From contig NZ_SMFX01000001.1 in assembly GCF_004339085.1 (NCBI RefSeq), forward strand, positions 124,001-188,000: a stretch of 64,000 bases of DNA, written 5' to 3'. Shown one piece after another: positions 29,907 through 38,420 of this stretch. The notes under the pieces are model-generated. The model was not told where the DNA came from and did no database searches. It saw only the letters and a list, made by a program, of their open reading frames with translations. The DNA comes from Thiogranum longum. GTDB taxonomy: Bacteria > Pseudomonadota > Gammaproteobacteria > DSM-19610. Position 1 is the stretch's first letter. Each line of letters starts with the position of its first letter. The position numbers and the translations under genes are program-made.

Positions 29907-30707
29907 TTACAGGGTGACGTAAATATCATAACGCGTTTTTTTACTTTCGATCGAGGTGTCTGGTTTCCGGTCGTGCAGCGGTCCGGCACGGTGCGGACGT
30001 TTAACTACGACGCGTCGCTTTGCCACAGTTAGTGCCATATCCAGCAAGGGCAGAGAGTCCCGGTCTTCACCTGCCAGTTGCTGAACGGCGCGTATGTTCT
30101 TTTTGACCAGTACGCTGGATTTACCTGCCGGGTACATCGGGTCAAGGTAAACAGTATCCGGCTTGTCCGCATCTGGCAAGTTGGCAAGAGCGACCGTTGA
30201 ATCGTCAAATTCAAGCATCATGCGTGATTCAATCCATGCGCCGATCTCTGCGTTCAGTGCTGCGCGCTTCAGGCCGTCGTCCAACAGGGCGGCCAGGACC
30301 GGCGAGCGTTCACAAAGTGTTACCCGGCAGCCCAGGCTGGCCAGCACGAAGGCATCGCGCCCGAGACCGGCAGTAGCGTCCCACACGCTTGGGTCAAAGC
30401 CGGGCTTGATACCAATAGCCCGCGCCAGAGGCTGTCCACGGCCACCGCCAAAGCGAAGCCGATGTCCCAGTGTGCCACCAACAAAATCCACCCGTACCGG
30501 GCCGTTGTCTTTTTTATCCATGCAGTTCAGCTCAAGCCCTTCGTTTTTCAGCTGCAGGAAATAACCACTGACCGGTGCATGACGCAGGCGTACGAGTGAG
30601 TAGTGATGCGCAAGCTCCCTGGCACGGATTTCAAGCGCAGGATGGGTGCTGAGCAGACCGGTAATGAATTTAGTCCTGGACATCAGTGCAGTGTACCGCA
30701 CCTGCAC
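29907..30707 (-). CDS. rsmJ: 16S rRNA (guanine(1516)-N(2))-methyltransferase RsmJ
   Basis: The 266-residue protein carries the RsmJ (YhiQ) signatures: VDFVGGTLGHRLRFGGGRGQPLARAIG, the SAM site DATAGLGRDAFVLASLGC, ERSPVLAALLDDGL, YLDPMYP (DPPY-type catalytic motif) and RRVVVKRPHRAGPL. It methylates G1516 of 16S rRNA in small ribosomal subunits. The start may be GTG 30707 or ATG 30683 (MSRTKFITGLL); neither has a clear ribosome binding site. Confidence 0.95.
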   Translation of the reverse strand: MQVRYTALMSRTKFITGLLSTHPALEIRARELAHHYSLVRLRHAPVSGYFLQLKNEGLELNCMDKKDNGPVRVDFVGGTLGHRLRFGGGRGQPLARAIGIKPGFDPSVWDATAGLGRDAFVLASLGCRVTLCERSPVLAALLDDGLKRAALNAEIGAWIESRMMLEFDDSTVALANLPDADKPDTVYLDPMYPAGKSSVLVKKNIRAVQQLAGEDRDSLPLLDMALTVAKRRVVVKRPHRAGPLHDRKPDTSIESKKTRYDIYVTL

Positions 30708-30725
30708 TTCGCTGTAGATTGAGTG

Positions 30726-31610
30726 TCAGGTGCGATGGCCCGGCAGGATCGTGGTGCAGCGTGTATCGTGACGCTTCAGCCAGCGCATCATAAGATGGCG
30801 TGCCCCGGACAGTGCACGATCAGTTACCGGAAGGTGTTCATCGGTTTGGCGCAGCAGGATCAGTGTCAGGTCATCGTCGAAATCAGTTCCACGGTTTTCC
30901 TGTGTTAGCCGCGCTATGAGCTCGCGGTAAAAGGTGTCAATGTCGTGTGCCTCCGGCAGCGAATTGAGCAGGTCGACCAGGCCCTCAAAGCCAATGCGTC
31001 TACCATCCGGGCGACGAATTTCAAACACGGCGTCGGAATACAGGAACAGCCAGTCATCCCCTTGCAGGGAAATTTCGTTTTGCATGTACCGCACCTCGGC
31101 TGTCACGCCGGCAGGTGGTGCCGAAAGACATTCCGGCAAAGGCTCCCAGATGCCATTGCGACGAATCAGCATATAAGGGTGGCCGGCATAGGCATAGGTC
31201 CAGCTGTGGTCCCAGTGATTGTAGGTAGCGGCGGTGGCTGTGGCGAAGTTGCCAGGCTGGAGGTCAGCGAGGATATTTTCATTAAGCTCCCCGAGAATGG
31301 CGGTATTATCAAGCTGGTTCATCAATCGATGCAGCGGGGCATGCAGTTGCGTGGCAATATCTGCGGCCACCGCATCATGGCCTGCGACATCGACCAGCAG
31401 AAACTTGCTGAACACACCCTGGTCACAGACTGTGACATGGTAGATGTCCCCGCCACTCAGGCGTTCGGCATTGGGCACCGAAAGCAGGCAGCCTTCCAGG
31501 CCAGGCATAGTAAAGCGCTCCAGCACCGGCTGGTTACCACCCCACACGATGTCACAATACCAGCGCTGGTCATCTGCCGCTGCAGGGTGTAGCCAGGTTT
31601 CGTTTGGCAT
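30726..31610 (-). CDS. SpoIIE/PP2C-type serine phosphatase
   Basis: The 294-residue protein has the SpoIIE phosphatase fold: metal-binding GGDIYHV and LLVDVAGHDAVAA near residues 70-105, a middle FATATAATYNH...YAYAGHPYMLIRR segment, and the closing Asp motif TDFDDDLTLILLR. The ATG at 31610 is chosen because GGGGAACGGGAG lies directly upstream; a TTG at 31643 would add 11 residues. There is no receiver, PAS or membrane segment, so it acts as a stand-alone phosphatase, probably on an STAS-type partner, none of which is nearby. It diverges from uvrD. Confidence 0.85.
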   Translation of the reverse strand: MPNETWLHPAAADDQRWYCDIVWGGNQPVLERFTMPGLEGCLLSVPNAERLSGGDIYHVTVCDQGVFSKFLLVDVAGHDAVAADIATQLHAPLHRLMNQLDNTAILGELNENILADLQPGNFATATAATYNHWDHSWTYAYAGHPYMLIRRNGIWEPLPECLSAPPAGVTAEVRYMQNEISLQGDDWLFLYSDAVFEIRRPDGRRIGFEGLVDLLNSLPEAHDIDTFYRELIARLTQENRGTDFDDDLTLILLRQTDEHLPVTDRALSGARHLMMRWLKRHDTRCTTILPGHRT

Positions 31611-31772
31611 CTCCCGTTCCCCATGTAGTGGCCTGTATTCCAACAGACTGCGGGATGGCGGACAGGTTCCTCTGAAATGGGCCCACTGAATGGGCTACCC
31701 CTGTAACCGGAAGGAAAATATCATAAATATTTCTACATCCTCGACAGCTGGCAGCTTTGCTAGAATGGCCCC

Positions 31773-33941
31773 ATGGATGTGTCCTACATTATAGATTCCT
31801 TGAATGATGCCCAGCGCGAGGCCGTTACTGCCGCGCCTGATCCCTTGCTGGTTCTGGCCGGCGCAGGCAGCGGCAAGACCCGTGTGCTGGTGCACCGTAT
31901 TGCCTGGCTGATTCAGGTGGAAAACCTGTCACCGTACAGTATTCTGTCTGTAACCTTTACCAACAAGGCTGCTGCCGAGATGCGCACCCGCATCGAGAAA
32001 CTGATCGGTGTGCCCACACGCGGCATGTGGGTTGGTACTTTCCACGGCCTGGCGCACCGTTTGCTGCGCGCACACTGGCAGGACGCGGGTCTGCCACAGA
32101 CTTTCCAGGTGCTGGATTCCGACGACCAGTATCGCATTGTGCGACGGGTGCTCAAGGCACTGGACCTGGACGAAAGCCAGTGGCCACCGCGCCAGTCGCA
32201 GTGGTATATCAATGCTCGCAAGGATGAGGGAGTACGACCTCAGCATATCGAGCACAGGGGCGATCCGCACCAGCGCCAGCAAATTGCCATCTACCAGGCC
32301 TACGAGGAGCTGTGTCAGCGTTCAGGACTGGTTGATTTTGCCGAGCTGTTGTTACGTGCACATGAACTCTGGCTGAAGCAACCGCATTTACTACAGCATT
32401 ACCAGGAGCGATTCCGTCATATCCTGGTCGATGAATTCCAGGACACCAACACGATCCAGTACGCCTGGCTGCGGGTGCTGGCCGGCAAGCAAGCCAACAT
32501 TACTATCGTTGGTGACGACGACCAGTCGATTTACGGTTGGCGCGGCGCCAAAATCGAAAACCTGCAGCGCTTCGAACAGGACTTTCCCGGCGCACGCACG
32601 TTGCGCCTCGAGCAGAACTACCGTTCCACCGGTGCAATTCTGAAAGCGGCCAATGCACTTATCTCCAACAACGATGGCAGGCTTGGCAAAAATCTGTGGA
32701 CAGCCGGAGAAGACGGCGACCTGATCCAGCTGTATACCGCGATCAATGAACAAGACGAAGCACGTTTTGTCATCGAACATATCCAGTCACAGGTCGAACA
32801 GGGTCAGGCACGCAGCGACATGGCGATCCTGTACCGTTCCAACGCACAGTCACGCGTTTTTGAGGAACGCCTGTTACAGGCCGGTATTGCCTACCGGGTT
32901 TATGGCGGTCTGCGTTTCTTTGAGCGACAGGAAATCAAGGACGCACTGGGTTATCTGCGGCTGTGTGAAAACCGTGAAAGTGACGCGGCGTTTGACCGTA
33001 TTGTTAACCAGCCACCACGTGGTATAGGAGAAAGAACACTGGCCGTGGTGCGCGAAAAAGCAAAACTGGAAAGCCGCTCCATGTGGTCAGCCGCACAAGC
33101 CGTACTCGATAGCGACGAGCTGAATGCGCGTGCACGCAATGCCCTCGCCACTTTTATGCAGCGGATTGAACAGTTTGCGCGTGATATTGAAGGGCTGGAG
33201 CTGGGTGAGCAGGTTGAGCATGTCGTGGAATGCAGCGAACTGAAGGCTTACTACAAAAAGGAAAAAGGTGAAAAAGGTCAGGCGCGTATAGAAAACCTCG
33301 ACGAGCTGGTCAACGCTGCTCGTGAATACGAATATGATGAGGTTGAAGAAGATGATCTCGATCCACTGTCCTCGTTTCTTTCACACGCTGCACTGGAAGC
33401 CGGGGAAGGTCAGGCCCAGGGCTGGGAAGACTGCGTACAACTGATGACCCTGCACTCCGCCAAGGGGCTGGAATTCGACACGGTATTTTTATGCGGACTG
33501 GAAGAAGGTCTGTTTCCACATCAGCGTTCAGTCGAGGAGCCAGGTCGACTCGAAGAGGAGCGGCGCCTGTGCTACGTCGGTATTACCCGTGCACGCCGGC
33601 AGTTGTTTGTGACACACGCCGAGCACCGCCGCTTATACGGCAATGAGTCCTACAGTATTCCGTCGCGTTTTATTCGGGAGATCCCTGCTGACCTGATTGA
33701 GGAATTATGCCCGCGCGTGCAGGTCAGTCGACCGTATGGCAGTACAGCCGTGTCAAGTCAGGTGGCCGAGTCTGTGCCGGATGGGCTGGCGCTGGGCCAG
33801 CGCGTGCAACACGCCAGGTTCGGTGATGGTGTGGTGCTGAACTACGAGGGACAGGGTGCGCATGCACGCGTCCAGGTTAACTTCGAAGCGGCTGGATCCA
33901 AATGGCTGGTAGTTGCGTATGCAAACCTTCAGGCCGTATGA
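31773..33941 (+). CDS. uvrD: DNA helicase II UvrD
   Basis: The 722-residue superfamily 1A 3'-5' helicase serves mismatch and nucleotide excision repair. Walker A AGAGSGKT is at residues 29-36, with the Q motif LNDAQREAV before it, FTNKAAAEMRTRI, the DEFQDTN (motif II), GDDDQSIYGWRGA (III), EQNYRST (IV), and VQLMTLHSAKGLEFDTVF (V). The C-terminal Tudor-like region ends ALGQRVQHARFGDGVVLNYEG, typical of UvrD. Length and start are normal. Confidence 0.98.
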   Translation: MDVSYIIDSLNDAQREAVTAAPDPLLVLAGAGSGKTRVLVHRIAWLIQVENLSPYSILSVTFTNKAAAEMRTRIEKLIGVPTRGMWVGTFHGLAHRLLRAHWQDAGLPQTFQVLDSDDQYRIVRRVLKALDLDESQWPPRQSQWYINARKDEGVRPQHIEHRGDPHQRQQIAIYQAYEELCQRSGLVDFAELLLRAHELWLKQPHLLQHYQERFRHILVDEFQDTNTIQYAWLRVLAGKQANITIVGDDDQSIYGWRGAKIENLQRFEQDFPGARTLRLEQNYRSTGAILKAANALISNNDGRLGKNLWTAGEDGDLIQLYTAINEQDEARFVIEHIQSQVEQGQARSDMAILYRSNAQSRVFEERLLQAGIAYRVYGGLRFFERQEIKDALGYLRLCENRESDAAFDRIVNQPPRGIGERTLAVVREKAKLESRSMWSAAQAVLDSDELNARARNALATFMQRIEQFARDIEGLELGEQVEHVVECSELKAYYKKEKGEKGQARIENLDELVNAAREYEYDEVEEDDLDPLSSFLSHAALEAGEGQAQGWEDCVQLMTLHSAKGLEFDTVFLCGLEEGLFPHQRSVEEPGRLEEERRLCYVGITRARRQLFVTHAEHRRLYGNESYSIPSRFIREIPADLIEELCPRVQVSRPYGSTAVSSQVAESVPDGLALGQRVQHARFGDGVVLNYEGQGAHARVQVNFEAAGSKWLVVAYANLQAV

Positions 33942-33964
33942 AGGTCAAGCCGAAACGTAGCGCA

Positions 33965-34126
33965 TTATGAGTTGGCAGGTTGCGCGTGATTACTTTTTTC
34001 GATGCGGGTGGCAATTACGATGCCGGTCGTAAATACAACCGCACAAATCAGGCCATAGAAAGTAACGACATCGAAAGTGGCAACTACGCCCATTAGCTTT
34101 ACCTGGAAGGCTCCAAAATGCAACAT
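33965..34126 (-). CDS. Small single-helix membrane peptide
   Basis: Leftward from ATG 34126, a 53-residue frame (MLHFGAFQVKLMGVVATF at its start) has one hydrophobic helix, VVTFYGLICAVVFTTGIVIA, and a basic/polar tail RIEKSNHAQPANS. A ribosome binding site GAGGACAG lies 3-10 bases upstream, which argues for translation. It occupies the otherwise empty 323-base gap between uvrD and the sucrose operon and follows the sus gene on the same strand by 138 bases. I do not recognise the family. Confidence 0.6.
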   Translation of the reverse strand: MLHFGAFQVKLMGVVATFDVVTFYGLICAVVFTTGIVIATRIEKSNHAQPANS

Positions 34127-34240
34127 GCTCTGTCCTCTTGAATAGACGGTTAGTAGGTCGATTGCAGATGGTGTATCGACACTTCAGTCGCTAGCGGCAG
34201 AATATTGGTAAGCTTTATATCCAGGAGTTGGCAGTTTGAA

Positions 34241-34255
34241 CCGCCAGTGTGGCGG
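34241..34255 (-). repeat. Hairpin after the sucrose operon
   Basis: CCGCCA / TGGCGG with a 3-base loop, just after the sus stop codon. No T tract follows in either direction, so it may slow a 3' exonuclease or act as a weak, Rho-assisted end; it is not a good intrinsic terminator. Confidence 0.35.
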
Positions 34256-34264
34256 GTTACGGGA

Positions 34265-36676
34265 CTAACGTTCGACAGATAACGCCAGCGGCCGGTATTG
34301 CAGGGCGTAAAACATTTCCAGGTAACGTCGTGTCTCGGAGCGCTCCAGGTCGGTAACGTAGCGCCAGAATCCGTATACCCGTGACAGTGTCATCATGCGC
34401 TCGGCATAGCGTTTCCAGGTGTAGCGGGCAGCAACTCTTTCCAGAGAGCCACGCGACAATCGATCCCAGTAGCCGGGCTCATGCTGGCAGCGTTCAAGAA
34501 ACACTGCTATGCGTTGCGCGGCAGCTTCGCCGTGGTTGGGGTCGATATGAAAACCGGATACACCATCCTCGATAATTTCCAATGGACCGCCGAAGCAGGT
34601 GGCAAAAGTCGGTAGTCCGCTACTCATGGCTTCCACAACTGTCAGACCAAAGGCCTCGAACAGGGCAGGCTGGACGAAGGCGCCACGCCGGTCTGCGACG
34701 ACACGATACAGCTCGCCAGCCAGATCCTTGTCGAGGCGCATGCCCAGCCAGCGAATTTGTGTATCAAGACCGTGTTCGTTCATAAGGGTGTGCATGCGCT
34801 CTATCTGTTCGCGTTCCTCTGCGTCGTCGGAGTGCTGCGGGTCGATGTGACCCGAAATCACCAGCAGGTTGGCGGCATCACGCAGCGCGGGAGAGTTGGC
34901 ATACCATTCGACCAGCCCGGTAATGTTTTTGATCCGGTCCATGCGCGCCATGGTGAACAATAGCGGCTTTTCCGGCTCGGCGAGGGCACCGCGGATATCG
35001 GGAGTGGTTTCCTGACCAAACACCAGCTGCTCAATTTCCTTGTGCAGATGAGTGAGGCGCTGTTCCTGTTCGGTGGCCGGGAAGTACACGTCCGGATCTG
35101 CGCCGGGCGATACGATATTGAACTTGGGGTCGAAAGCATCGATGCCATGTACCACCCGGTACAGACCCGGCAGGCTGAATGCGGAATAGCTTTCGTACTG
35201 GCCGACACTTTCGTCGGTGCCGGCGATCTCCTGGTAGGTGCTGGTAATGATGAAGTCGGCAGTGTTCATGGCGATCAGATCGGCGGTGAACTGGGTGGCG
35301 AAATGATACTGCGGATCGTTCTCGCGCCAGTACAGGTCGGAGTACAGGTACTTGGTTTTTTCCAGCGCGTGGGCGATGTTGCACTGGGTGACGCCAAGCC
35401 GCTGTGCCAGCAGTGTCGCGACCAGGTTGCCGTCGGAATAGTTGCCGATCACCAGGTCCGGGCGTCCGCCCAGTTCCGCCAGCAGTTCATGCTCCACGTC
35501 CAGCGCGAAGCGTTCCAGGTAGGGCCAGACCTCAAAGCGCGAGATCCAGTGTGGCACCACTTCACCGGAAGCTTCGCGAAACGGTACGCGCAATATACGC
35601 GCGTAATCCGTACCGGCGATACTTTCAATGCGCTGATCACAGGTGGTGCCCTCGGCCTCGGGAATCAGGCGGGTGATAACGACAATCGAGGGTTTGATAT
35701 CCAGCCCCTGCTCGCTGAGGCGTTGCATCATTTCTTTTTCCAGCGCACGTACCTGGTCGAGAATGTAGACGATCTGTCCGCCGGTATCGGGACGCCCCAG
35801 CACGTTGGACTGACCAAACCAGCCGTGCGGTGACAGAACAGCCAGTGAAAAAATCATCGGTATACGACTCAGAAAGGCTTCCAGCACGTCGGGTGAAGGC
35901 GCGTCGAGGATGTCCAGCAACAGTTGCATGGTATCGCGTACATTCGCCGCATGACTGCCCCAGCCGGGTTCAAAGCCCAGTCTCGTTAATTCACGCGCCA
36001 GTTCACGCCAGGGTTGCCCGGCATCAACAGCGGACAACAGACGGTCGGCGTCACGCAAGGCTCGCCGCAGATCCGGAACACTGGTAATCAGTCCATTGAG
36101 CATCAACGGCTGGCCCCGGTAGGCATGCATACTGAGAAAATCCAGCAGCCGCTGCTGGCCCTTGCCCTGTTCTTCAAACAGGCGGCTGGACAGGCGGCGG
36201 TTGAGAAATTCAACGCCGCGACCAATAGAGCGTGATTCCTGGGGTTTTAAAAATTCGCGTGAAAAGGGTTCCAGGTCAACTTCCAGCATCCACTCCGGCG
36301 CCTTGCTCCCGTCCACCAGCCTTTCCTTGAAACGCAGGTACTGGCTGACCACAATCTCTTCCGCTTCGATGGTTTCCAGGTGGATCCGCAGGTAGAGCCA
36401 ACGGCCGATGCGCGGCCGCAGGGCCAGGTAAAACCACTGTGCATCGAGGGCCGCTTCCTGGCTCATTTGAAGAATATTGCCCAGCGGCGTGTTCTGCAAT
36501 GCCTTGCCGCCGTCAACTTCACAGAGTGCCTGAAAGCCATCCAGCAGGTCGGTGCGCAACAGAAAGGGCCGACCGATGGCAACAAAATAATGCAGTACGC
36601 GGTGCGCATGATTGCGCTCCTCGTCAAGGTAGGTGACAAGTGCGTCAAACAGTTTGAACGGATTGGCCTGGTTCAC
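34265..36676 (-). CDS. Sucrose synthase
   Basis: The 803-residue GT-B enzyme interconverts sucrose plus NDP with NDP-glucose plus fructose. It has the long N-terminal regulatory region of sucrose synthases, then [48 protein letters not shown], the nucleotide-sugar motif and the EX7E segment [20 protein letters not shown] start overlaps the fructokinase stop by 4 bases (GTGA). It is the last gene of the sps-spp-frk-sus operon. Direction in vivo (synthesis or cleavage) cannot be told; with a kinase for fructose beside it, cleavage to NDP-glucose is plausible. Confidence 0.93.
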   Translation of the reverse strand: MNQANPFKLFDALVTYLDEERNHAHRVLHYFVAIGRPFLLRTDLLDGFQALCEVDGGKALQNTPLGNILQMSQEAALDAQWFYLALRPRIGRWLYLRIHLETIEAEEIVVSQYLRFKERLVDGSKAPEWMLEVDLEPFSREFLKPQESRSIGRGVEFLNRRLSSRLFEEQGKGQQRLLDFLSMHAYRGQPLMLNGLITSVPDLRRALRDADRLLSAVDAGQPWRELARELTRLGFEPGWGSHAANVRDTMQLLLDILDAPSPDVLEAFLSRIPMIFSLAVLSPHGWFGQSNVLGRPDTGGQIVYILDQVRALEKEMMQRLSEQGLDIKPSIVVITRLIPEAEGTTCDQRIESIAGTDYARILRVPFREASGEVVPHWISRFEVWPYLERFALDVEHELLAELGGRPDLVIGNYSDGNLVATLLAQRLGVTQCNIAHALEKTKYLYSDLYWRENDPQYHFATQFTADLIAMNTADFIITSTYQEIAGTDESVGQYESYSAFSLPGLYRVVHGIDAFDPKFNIVSPGADPDVYFPATEQEQRLTHLHKEIEQLVFGQETTPDIRGALAEPEKPLLFTMARMDRIKNITGLVEWYANSPALRDAANLLVISGHIDPQHSDDAEEREQIERMHTLMNEHGLDTQIRWLGMRLDKDLAGELYRVVADRRGAFVQPALFEAFGLTVVEAMSSGLPTFATCFGGPLEIIEDGVSGFHIDPNHGEAAAQRIAVFLERCQHEPGYWDRLSRGSLERVAARYTWKRYAERMMTLSRVYGFWRYVTDLERSETRRYLEMFYALQYRPLALSVER

Positions 36677-37569
36677 ATCAAATTCCAGTTTTGTCTGAAT
36701 ACAGTATAGAAGTCCCGGTGTTCGGGTGTGGCGCCGCGAATACCAACAATAGCACTGGCAAAGGTCTGCGCACGCTCAAGTGTCTCTTCCAGATCCCAGT
36801 CGTTTAACAGCCCCAGTATAATCACGGCGGCGAATGCATCACCGGCACCGACAGTGTCTTTCAGTTTGTCGGTCCCTGCAGGCTTGACCTGAAGGGTACG
36901 GCCTGTACTGTCGTGCGCCAGTGCGCCCTCCGCGCCCCGGGTTGTGATCAGCAACTCCAGCCGATGGGCGTGCTGTAATGCTGCAGCGCGTTGCTCCAGG
37001 GTGCTACCTGCAGGTGTTAAAGTTTCCAGTTCTTCATCATTGAGCTTGACCCAGCGAGCGGTGTCAAGACGACTTTCGAGCTCTTCACGGCTCCACCACG
37101 GTGGGCGCAGGTTGACATCGACGAATACGGGTACGTCCAGGCTCGCATGCAAGTGATCCAGCGCCTGGCGTGATACCGGGCTGCGCAATGCGAGGCTGCC
37201 GTGGTATAGCAGTGCGGCATCCCGTATCGGTGGCAGGCCATCGGCAGTGATGAAATCCCAGGCGCGCTGTTCAACGATCTCATAGAGGGGCTCATCATTT
37301 TCTATGCTGACTTCCACTGTCCCGGTCGGGTGCGCAGAGTCGAGCTGCAAACCGGCTGTATCCATGTGCCAGTTCTGCATGGCACCACGAATACGTCGAC
37401 CCAGCGCATCGTTGCCGACACGGGAGATCAACAAAGGCCGGACGCCAAAGGCATTCAGGTGCCAGGCCACATTGAACGGCGCACCGCCGAGGACTATCTC
37501 TCCATCAGGAAAATGGTCGAACAGGACTTCGCCAAACAGTACCGGTCGTCCTGTCAGAGGTGTGTTCAT
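36673..37569 (-). CDS. PfkB-family carbohydrate kinase, probable fructokinase
   Basis: The 298-residue protein has the ribokinase/PfkB layout: N-terminal [30 protein letters not shown] with sugar-binding and GG motif, and C-terminal [18 protein letters not shown], with the catalytic Asp and anion hole. Its place between sucrose phosphatase and sucrose synthase, and 4-base overlaps on both sides (ATGA and GTGA), indicates phosphorylation of fructose released from sucrose. Similar genes occur in the sucrose operons of methanotrophs and nitrifiers. Confidence 0.9.
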   Translation of the reverse strand: MNTPLTGRPVLFGEVLFDHFPDGEIVLGGAPFNVAWHLNAFGVRPLLISRVGNDALGRRIRGAMQNWHMDTAGLQLDSAHPTGTVEVSIENDEPLYEIVEQRAWDFITADGLPPIRDAALLYHGSLALRSPVSRQALDHLHASLDVPVFVDVNLRPPWWSREELESRLDTARWVKLNDEELETLTPAGSTLEQRAAALQHAHRLELLITTRGAEGALAHDSTGRTLQVKPAGTDKLKDTVGAGDAFAAVIILGLLNDWDLEETLERAQTFASAIVGIRGATPEHRDFYTVFRQNWNLM

Positions 37570-38420
37570 GCGCGCAGACCGTCGCCAGCCCGTTCGACGA
37601 AACCGGGATAAAAGTGCGCCATGCCTTCCAGTATACCGGCACTGTAGTTACCGTTCATACCAAGAAATCCTCCTTCGGCAATGTACAGGGCATCCGCGTG
37701 GCCCGCTGTCGCGGCCTGTGCCTGGGCAGCCTCCCTGACTTCGGCACTGGCATTGGCAACCAGTACCGAAGGAATAGCGCTCGACAGAACCGGAAGGTCG
37801 TTGCCGCTATCACCGGCAAACAGGGTTTCCGTGACATTGAAGCCGGTTTGTGTGGCAAGAAACTCAATGGCGTGTAACTTGGTGGCACAGGCCGGCAGTA
37901 CGTCGAGAAGACCGATGGCGGCCGGCTCATCAATGCTCCAGGTAAGGCTGGCGCGTACCCCCTGCTCCGCCAGGCGAATCTGCATGACGGCCAGCAAGGC
38001 CTCTCGGTCTGCATCCAGCGGGACATAAAAGCTGAGCTTGTGGGTATTCTGTTTACTGGTTTCCTGCAAGCGCAACTCTGGCAAATCGCGGAATAGATCA
38101 CGTAGTCGTTGCCAGCTTATACCACTCCAGTCGTTGTCGATTTCGTTTTCCCATCGGGGCCAGGGTTGCCAGTCGTCCTGTGTTATATGATAGATGCGCG
38201 TACCGACATCTGTAATGGCATAGTCAGGCTGCGGTAATCTGTAGTTGTAGATGGCGTCTTCGACAAGCGCACGATGACGACCTGTCACATAGGCCAGCGT
38301 AATTTCCGGCAACTGTGCCAGCGCTGAAAAATGTTTTCTGGCGGCAGCGGACTCAGGCTGTTCCCCATTGGGCAGCAGGGTACGATCGAGGTCGGTGCAC
38401 AACAGCAGGTGCTTGCTCAT
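37566..38420 (-). CDS. Sucrose-phosphate phosphatase
   Basis: The 284-residue HAD-superfamily phosphatase (Cof/SPP type) removes phosphate from sucrose-6-phosphate. Motif I is DLDRT with nucleophile Asp10 and acid/base Asp12; a Thr/Lys motif (YVTGRHRALV) and motif IV FAGDSGNDLPVL are intact. The start ATG overlaps the sps stop (ATGA). All catalytic positions are present, in contrast to the C-terminal HAD domain of the adjacent synthase. Confidence 0.9.
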   Translation of the reverse strand: MSKHLLLCTDLDRTLLPNGEQPESAAARKHFSALAQLPEITLAYVTGRHRALVEDAIYNYRLPQPDYAITDVGTRIYHITQDDWQPWPRWENEIDNDWSGISWQRLRDLFRDLPELRLQETSKQNTHKLSFYVPLDADREALLAVMQIRLAEQGVRASLTWSIDEPAAIGLLDVLPACATKLHAIEFLATQTGFNVTETLFAGDSGNDLPVLSSAIPSVLVANASAEVREAAQAQAATAGHADALYIAEGGFLGMNGNYSAGILEGMAHFYPGFVERAGDGLRA

